Made by a program: the position numbers and the translations under genes. Below are positions 58,794 to 64,000 of a stretch of 64,000 nt of DNA, piece after piece; position 1 is the stretch's first letter; every line of letters starts with the position of its first letter. The notes beneath the pieces are model-generated. The model was not told where the DNA came from. It saw only the letters and a list, made by a program, of their open reading frames with translations, and searched no databases. The stretch is from Bacteroidales bacterium (GTDB taxonomy: Bacteria > Bacteroidota > Bacteroidia > Bacteroidales > F082), in contig JAFXLL010000010.1 of the NCBI GenBank assembly GCA_017531225.1, forward strand, positions 248,001 through 312,000, given 5' to 3'.

Positions 58794-61310
58794 ATGGACG
58801 ACTTGTCAGATCTGCTAAAAAACGTCAAGAAGCCCCAAGGAACTGCAACGGCGCCCCAAGGAACGGCCACTGCCCCGCAAGGGACCGCCACCGCTCCACA
58901 GGGGACAGCGACGCCACCCCAAGGCACCGCCACACCCCCGTCTGACGGCAACGTAGCCCATAGCGGATCACAAGCCGACATCATCTTACGTGACGGCAAG
59001 CTGCTGAAGGTCTATAAGCCAGGCTCCAGCTTTAACGCCAACGTGCTGAAGCTGGTGAAAAGGATGCGAGGCATAGGCCAGGTGGTAGATCTCTACGACT
59101 ACGGCACCATGGACTATGAAGGCGAGCAACGTCAGTTCGAGCTGATGGAACATTGCCCCGAAGGTGCCGTGAGCGGCGTCGACTTGAAAGGCAACAAAGA
59201 CGCCATCCTGGCCATCGTTCGCAAGGTGGCCGAGGCCTTGGATGCCTGCCATCGCATGGGCTTCATCCACAAAGACGTGAAACCCGCCAACATCCTCATT
59301 CGCGATAAATCCACCTGGGGCTGCGTGCTTTGCGACTTTGGCATCGCCGACGTGCTCGACCACGGCAAGGTAACCACACAACAAAGCCGAACCCCCATCT
59401 ATGCGGCGCCCGAAGTCTATGAGCACACGGTGACTATCGAAAATAGCACCTACTGCGAGCTTACCCCTGCTGCCGATTTCTACTCCTTAGGTATGACCAT
59501 CCTTTGTCTTTGGTATGGCGAATCAGCCTTCCGAAACAAAGAGACCACCATGGCCATGCAAAAGGTTCACAACGGCATCGTCGTCCCCTCCGACATGCCC
59601 GATCCCCTCTACACCATCACCCGAGGGTTGCTGGTCAAGGATCCCGCACACCGCTGGGGGCTGAAGGAAATCAACGAATTCCTCGATGGCAAGACTGTGG
59701 AGGTTTATAACGAGGCAAGCCACGGCGGCTTAAACATCATCTTCAACAGCAGTAAACATCAAATCGCCCACAGCCCAGAGGAACTGGCCGCTTTTATGGT
59801 CGAAGACATGGATCTGGCCATCAAATACCTCTATAGCGGCAAGATCTCAAAATGGCTTGAACACATTCCAGAACTCCAGATCGAGATCGAAAACATCATC
59901 GAAAAAGACTTCCCCAACGACCAAAAGATGGGATTGTTGGCCGCCATCCATACCCTCAACCCCTTTTACGACCTTCAGCTCTGCTGCGACATTCACAACC
60001 CCGACTACGCCATGACCGGCGCCACCATTGGAAAGGTACTGAACCAAGCCTACGACCGTTACTTCACCCAAAACAATGCCGACCTTCTGGCCACTTGCCT
60101 CGCTGAAAGCTTCCTCGATAGCAATAATAACAACTACCTCCCATGGTTCCTCATCCATAAAGGCGACCGTTTCACACAACAGCGCAATTGGTTCAACTAC
60201 TGCGTCTATGGCGACGACCAAAACAAGAAAAAAGCAGGGCCGAAAGACAGCGACTACCTACATCAGGTGGCTATGATGAAGACCCTCTCCGGTTTTGGAG
60301 CACAGCCTGAATACCACCTGTCGAGAACCGGAGCAGTCCTCAAGAGCATCGATGACATCTATAAAGCGCCAAAGAAAGAGCTGCTGTACGACCTTCAAAA
60401 CGACAAAGGCATCCGAGGATGGTTGGCTGTGTTATGCCACGAGAACCCTCATGCCGACCTGAAGAAGAAATACACCTACGAAAAACTCTTGGAGCAATAC
60501 GTTCAGCTGCTCGGGTACATTGACCATGACGACCATAACTACTCGCGTTTTCGCCAAGCCCAAGACAACGTCAAAGATATTGTCAGCGAAGCCAAAAACA
60601 AGATCAGAGGAACTTGGTCGGCAAGCCTGATCCAACGTCTTATGGCTATCTTCTTAGGGTTCGTACCCTTAGCCCTCCTCCTTACAGATATCATCCTCAA
60701 TATCATCGATAACCCAACCATCAAAATCGGCGGATGGACCAGCTATATTTTCTACGGACTTGGAATCGTCGCCGCCGTGATCTCCTATTTCACCCTCGAC
60801 AACGACGGGTGCTTGGTCCCAATCATTATCGGAGCCATCGTTTCTTTCTTGATAACGTTAGCCATTTCCGTTATAGGATATGTGATCTTGTATCTCTATG
60901 GATTGATCGTTCTCGCCGTGCTTGTTTTCTTCAGCATCACCACTCTCTTCGAGACCAGCGACAAGCGAAAACGAATCAAAAGCATCACCAATCCTGGGTT
61001 CGAGGAATTGACCCTGGAGCCGTTGTATTTCGCCTTCAACAACGAGAGGACCTTCGATTCCTCCATCAACGGCGCCATAGGCATCAAAGGCTCTACCTCT
61101 TGGAAAGAAGACGTGAAGAAACGCTGGAAGATGGTGTGGCTTTTCATCGGGAGCACCTTTGTGCTGATGATGTTTAGGTATGCGTTGCCGAAGTCAGAAC
61201 GTATGGACCGTTTCGACAAGTATTTGAAAAATCCTTTTAAAACCGAAATCCAATATGATGAAGTGCAAGAATTGTCAGACACAGAATCGGGATCAGGCGA
61301 AGTTCTGTAA
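58794..61310 (+). CDS. Membrane-anchored Ser/Thr protein kinase with heptapeptide-repeat linker
   Basis: An 838-residue kinase. After a short start MDDLSDLLKNVKK come five heptads PQGTATA/P (residues 14-48). The kinase domain (about 60-305) has the ATP-binding Lys in KLLKVYKPG, the catalytic loop FIHKDVKPANILI (Lys in place of the Arg of HRD), CDFGIADVL and YAAPEVYE; a standard glycine loop is not clear. A helical part (about 330-600) follows, then membrane segments near 618-640, 650-670 and 676-715, and one near 780-797, with a cytoplasmic tail rich in Ser, Asp and Glu. The likely targets are neighbours in the cluster. The 3' end overlaps the AAA+ gene by 56 bp. Confidence 0.85.
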   Translation: MDDLSDLLKNVKKPQGTATAPQGTATAPQGTATAPQGTATPPQGTATPPSDGNVAHSGSQADIILRDGKLLKVYKPGSSFNANVLKLVKRMRGIGQVVDLYDYGTMDYEGEQRQFELMEHCPEGAVSGVDLKGNKDAILAIVRKVAEALDACHRMGFIHKDVKPANILIRDKSTWGCVLCDFGIADVLDHGKVTTQQSRTPIYAAPEVYEHTVTIENSTYCELTPAADFYSLGMTILCLWYGESAFRNKETTMAMQKVHNGIVVPSDMPDPLYTITRGLLVKDPAHRWGLKEINEFLDGKTVEVYNEASHGGLNIIFNSSKHQIAHSPEELAAFMVEDMDLAIKYLYSGKISKWLEHIPELQIEIENIIEKDFPNDQKMGLLAAIHTLNPFYDLQLCCDIHNPDYAMTGATIGKVLNQAYDRYFTQNNADLLATCLAESFLDSNNNNYLPWFLIHKGDRFTQQRNWFNYCVYGDDQNKKKAGPKDSDYLHQVAMMKTLSGFGAQPEYHLSRTGAVLKSIDDIYKAPKKELLYDLQNDKGIRGWLAVLCHENPHADLKKKYTYEKLLEQYVQLLGYIDHDDHNYSRFRQAQDNVKDIVSEAKNKIRGTWSASLIQRLMAIFLGFVPLALLLTDIILNIIDNPTIKIGGWTSYIFYGLGIVAAVISYFTLDNDGCLVPIIIGAIVSFLITLAISVIGYVILYLYGLIVLAVLVFFSITTLFETSDKRKRIKSITNPGFEELTLEPLYFAFNNERTFDSSINGAIGIKGSTSWKEDVKKRWKMVWLFIGSTFVLMMFRYALPKSERMDRFDKYLKNPFKTEIQYDEVQELSDTESGSGEVL
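58833..58940 (+). repeat. Five diverged 21-bp units encoding PQGTAT(A/P) heptads
   Basis: Five in-frame 21-bp units from 58833 to 58937 plus a trailing CCG encode PQGTATA three times and PQGTATP twice. The DNA differs at many third positions while the peptide is nearly invariant, which suggests selection on the peptide rather than recent duplication. Confidence 0.9.
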
Positions 61311-63732
61311 ACACTGCGGAAAGCCTCTGCCCATCCCATACGGGAAGGAGTTTGAGGGCCTCTTCGGCAAAGACCACCTGCAGGAACCGCTCAACGAGTT
61401 CAAGAAGCGGGTCGACGTCGATTTGCAGATGAAGGAACGAGGCAACCGCGTCCACATCCAGATGGATTGCGTGATCTTGGGAAACGCCGGCACCGGTAAG
61501 CATTTCATGGCCGAACTCCTCTCCGACTATCTGATGAAGAAAGGCGTGGTGTATCAAAGTGACATCAAGACGATTGATGCCATCGACATTCCTGCATGGC
61601 TCGACAATATTGAAACGAATCTGAACGACATCAAAAACGGGTTGTTGGTGATTCACAACGCCCAAAAACTCATCTATAACGGCGAGTCGCCCGAGCTTGA
61701 CACCCTATTCACCCGCATGCACGACCATCCCGCCAACATGCCCGTGGTCATCCTGACCGGCTTGCGGCGCGACTTTGAGGACTTTTTGGCCGCTAAACCC
61801 GAAGTGGCCTCGCTATTCGAATTTCGCTTCGACCTCAAGCCACTCAACGAGCTGTCGCTCTGTGACATCTGCACCCATATCCTGAAAAAGAGATACAAGT
61901 TCGACATCACCGACGAGGCCTTGACGAAGCTCCGTGGCCATTTTGAATGGATCATGCGCAAAGGCGGCGGAATCGACAACAACGGTCTGTTGGCTGAATC
62001 GAAAGCTGAAGAGCTAGCCGTGAACGCCCTGTTGCGAGGCGGCACTACAATAGAGGAGCAAGACATCCGAGGCGAGGTGTTTGTGCCTCGTACCGAAGAA
62101 GAGATTTGGGCTGAGCTCGACGAATTCATTGGGCTTCAGAGCGTCAAGGACGAGATTCACAAGATCATCGATAATGTCAAGGAAGCCCAACGTGAAGGCG
62201 GTCCCAACGCCAAAGCCCAGCTCAAGGACCATTACATCTTTACCGGCAACCCTGGCACCGGCAAGACCACCATCGCACGTATCTTTGCCGACATCCTCGG
62301 CGCCACGGGCGTGCTACCCAAAGGCCAATATGTGGAGGTGGCTGCTAAGGACATGATCTCGGAATACATCGGCGGCACCGAGCGCAACGTTCAGGACTAT
62401 GTGGATCGTGCCATGGGCGGCGTGCTCTTCATTGACGAAGCATACGGCTTCAACGACGGCAACTTCGGTAAGGCCGGCATTGACAAGTTGGTGCCCATCC
62501 TAGAGAACAAGAAAGGCGAATTCGTATGCATCGCCGCAGGCTATCGCGACGACATGAAGGAGTTCCTCAAGATGAATACAGGTCTCCCCTCACGGTTCAA
62601 CAAACAGATTGAATTCCCCGACTACAACGCCAAAGAGCTCGAGCTCATCTTCCTCAGCATGGCCACGAAGAAAGGCTTCCGCCTTGACCAAGAAGCCACT
62701 GACAAGCTTCATATCGAGTTCGAGAACATGTATAACCGTCGTGGCGACACCTTCGGCAACGCCCGCGACGTACGCAACCTCCTTGACGCCGCCATCGAAC
62801 GCCGCAGGATACGCCATCGCGAAATGAGCGAGAGCGAGATCACTCGTGAGGGCAAGCTCCTCACCTACTCTGACATCGCCGGTGAAGGCGTGAACAAGGT
62901 CGTCGACATCCAAGAGGTGATGAAAGAACTTGACGAACTCGTGGGATTGGAGAGTGTGAAACGCAGTCTCCGTGACTTAGCAGCCACCATACGCCGTGAA
63001 CAGCAACTCGCCCAACGCCGCAACCGCACCCCCAACATCAACGTCAGCCATTATCTCTTCCTCGGCAACCCCGGCACTGGTAAGACCACCGTGGCACGCC
63101 TCATGGGTAAGATACTGCACGCCTTAGGCGTCATCAGCAGCTCCGATGTGTATGAGGTGACCCGCGAGGACCTAGTAAGCCGCTATCTGGGCGAGACCGC
63201 ACCCAAGACCCGCGAGACGGTGATGAAAGCCATGGGCGCCGTGCTCTTCATCGACGAGGCCTATTCGTTGAGCAACGGCGGTCCCCACGACTACGGCATC
63301 GAAGCCATCAACACCCTCACGCCCATGTTGGAGAACTACAAGGGCAAGTTCGTTTGCATTGCCGCTGGTTATACACAGGACATGATCCGTTTCCTCAATC
63401 AGAATAAGGGATTGAAGTCACGTTTCGACGAGACCATCGAATTTGAAGACTATAACGTCGACGAGCTCTTCCAGATTTTCGTCAACATGGCCAAGAAAAA
63501 AGAGTTCCTTCTCGACGACCAGGCCCTGGCCGCTGCACGGTCGCTCTTCGAGCGAGCCTACGCCGTACGCGACGAGAACTTCGGCAACGCTCGAACCGTG
63601 CGCAAGACCCTCGACCGAGCCATCAAGAACCTCTCAACTCGGACTGCCTACGACGACACCTTGAGCGAAGAAGAACTGATGACCATCAAAGCCGAGGATA
63701 TCAATCAAATTGAATTGGAGGATATACTATGA
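61255..63732 (+). CDS. Zinc-ribbon CbxX/SpoVK-type AAA+ protein with three modules
   Basis: An 825-residue protein starting with a zinc ribbon (Cys 4, 7, 18 and 21 in MMKCKNCQTQ and FCKHCGKPL). AAA+ module 1 has GNAGTGKH near 76 and a degenerate Walker B LLVIHNAQKL, so it is probably inactive. Modules 2 and 3 are intact: GNPGTGKTTIARI near 330 with GGVLFIDEAYGF, and GNPGTGKTTVARL near 602 with GAVLFIDEAYSL. CbxX-type ATPases form hexamers that remodel client proteins. The start lies inside the kinase gene, but the zinc ribbon at the very N-terminus supports it. The next gene overlaps its stop by 4 bp. Same architecture as the protein at 24174-27050. Confidence 0.88.
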   Translation: MMKCKNCQTQNRDQAKFCKHCGKPLPIPYGKEFEGLFGKDHLQEPLNEFKKRVDVDLQMKERGNRVHIQMDCVILGNAGTGKHFMAELLSDYLMKKGVVYQSDIKTIDAIDIPAWLDNIETNLNDIKNGLLVIHNAQKLIYNGESPELDTLFTRMHDHPANMPVVILTGLRRDFEDFLAAKPEVASLFEFRFDLKPLNELSLCDICTHILKKRYKFDITDEALTKLRGHFEWIMRKGGGIDNNGLLAESKAEELAVNALLRGGTTIEEQDIRGEVFVPRTEEEIWAELDEFIGLQSVKDEIHKIIDNVKEAQREGGPNAKAQLKDHYIFTGNPGTGKTTIARIFADILGATGVLPKGQYVEVAAKDMISEYIGGTERNVQDYVDRAMGGVLFIDEAYGFNDGNFGKAGIDKLVPILENKKGEFVCIAAGYRDDMKEFLKMNTGLPSRFNKQIEFPDYNAKELELIFLSMATKKGFRLDQEATDKLHIEFENMYNRRGDTFGNARDVRNLLDAAIERRRIRHREMSESEITREGKLLTYSDIAGEGVNKVVDIQEVMKELDELVGLESVKRSLRDLAATIRREQQLAQRRNRTPNINVSHYLFLGNPGTGKTTVARLMGKILHALGVISSSDVYEVTREDLVSRYLGETAPKTRETVMKAMGAVLFIDEAYSLSNGGPHDYGIEAINTLTPMLENYKGKFVCIAAGYTQDMIRFLNQNKGLKSRFDETIEFEDYNVDELFQIFVNMAKKKEFLLDDQALAAARSLFERAYAVRDENFGNARTVRKTLDRAIKNLSTRTAYDDTLSEEELMTIKAEDINQIELEDIL

Positions 63733-64000
63733 AATGCCCATACTGCAAAGAGATCATTGATGACGACAGCCACTACTGTGACCAGTGCGGCAAGGAGTTG
63801 CGTTTTTGCCCTGAGTGCCACCAACCCAAACGCGGGACGGAGTGCCCAGCCTGCGGTACCGATTTGGTGAGTGCTAAGGAATACTTTAAGCCTAAAGAGT
63901 CTCCGAAGCCCCAAAAGCCAGAAGAGACATCGGCACCTTCCCCATCGGCTCCCGCCCTTCTCGAAGGCGACGGCTTCGGGCTCACCCTTAAAGAAGGCGT
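63729..64000 (+). CDS. Zinc-ribbon protein, N-terminal part, possibly FHA-containing (cut by the right edge)
   Basis: At least 90 residues, open to the window edge. Two or more zinc knuckles: MKCPYCKEII, YCDQCGKEL, RFCPECHQPK and ECPACGTDL, followed by a Pro/Lys/Glu-rich linker (about 50-75) and then LLEGDGFGLTLKEGV. That last stretch looks like the opening strand of an FHA domain, which would bind phosphothreonine made by the kinase two genes upstream, but too little is visible to be sure. ATG overlaps the stop of the AAA+ gene (ATGA), so translation is coupled. Confidence 0.75.
   Translation, partial: MKCPYCKEIIDDDSHYCDQCGKELRFCPECHQPKRGTECPACGTDLVSAKEYFKPKESPKPQKPEETSAPSPSAPALLEGDGFGLTLKEG

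Noticed and set aside
58833-58940. Possible CRISPR-like array
   Set aside because: The units are contiguous 21-mers in frame in a kinase gene without spacers. No CRISPR array or cas gene was seen anywhere in the window.

Overview
The window looks like chromosome from an anaerobic member of the Bacteroidota, most likely Bacteroidales; I cannot place it to family. Reasons: gliding/type IX secretion genes gldE and gldD in the gene order mutY-ssb-gldE-gldD; two proteins with a C-terminal type IX sorting domain; pyruvate:ferredoxin oxidoreductase; an oxygen-labile iron-sulfur serine dehydratase; and promoters of the Bacteroidota type (-7 box TAnnTTTG, sometimes with TTTG about 20 bp upstream) in front of many genes, with few clear Shine-Dalgarno sites.

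Layout. 1-4.4 kb: RNase E/G (cut by the left edge), a 29-residue basic protein, HU, then mutY-ssb-gldE-gldD. 4.4-7.4 kb: an AT-rich accessory island with an unknown gene pair, a PAD/agmatine-deiminase-like enzyme and an orphan HTH antitoxin, bracketed by inverted copies of a hairpin-bearing repeat. 7.5-30.3 kb: a Cys-rich lipoprotein, PFOR, a lipoprotein, a DUF4143 ATPase, a transglutaminase-like protein, a hydroxyacid dehydrogenase, a LytTR two-component pair, tyrS, a DUF3089 hydrolase, glyA, elbB, sdaA, tRNA-Ala, a DUF1294 protein, a large three-module AAA+ protein, a MATE pump, hemW and an aquaporin. 30.4-34.9 kb: a MacAB-TolC-type exporter. 34.9-40.2 kb: a minus-strand set of porin, imelysin, di-heme oxidoreductase and cytochrome c assembly protein, probably for iron or redox work at the envelope. 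40.3-48.5 kb: an M64 peptidase with a type IX tail, a hemerythrin/LuxR pair, a cobalamin riboswitch in front of a CoA-transferase, a MarC protein and a large type IX cargo protein. 48.6-54.5 kb: tRNA-Lys and a complete RND efflux operon.

54.5-64 kb (running off the right edge) is the most unusual part. Six tightly packed genes encode a TerB/Sel1 protein, an M48-like metallopeptidase with a TerB-like tail, a zinc-ribbon protein, a membrane-anchored Ser/Thr kinase with a heptapeptide-repeat linker, a zinc-ribbon CbxX/SpoVK-type AAA+ protein, and a second zinc-ribbon protein that may begin an FHA domain. The combination suggests a phosphorylation-controlled chaperone/remodelling or stress system, which I cannot match to a named system. 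The AAA+ protein at 24.2-27.1 kb is a likely relative of its ATPase.

Regulatory signals seen include two tRNA promoters with terminators, a cobalamin riboswitch with a possible kissing loop, an antitoxin operator palindrome, overlapping divergent promoters, and several -7 boxes lying only 4-8 nt before start codons, which predicts leaderless or nearly leaderless mRNAs.
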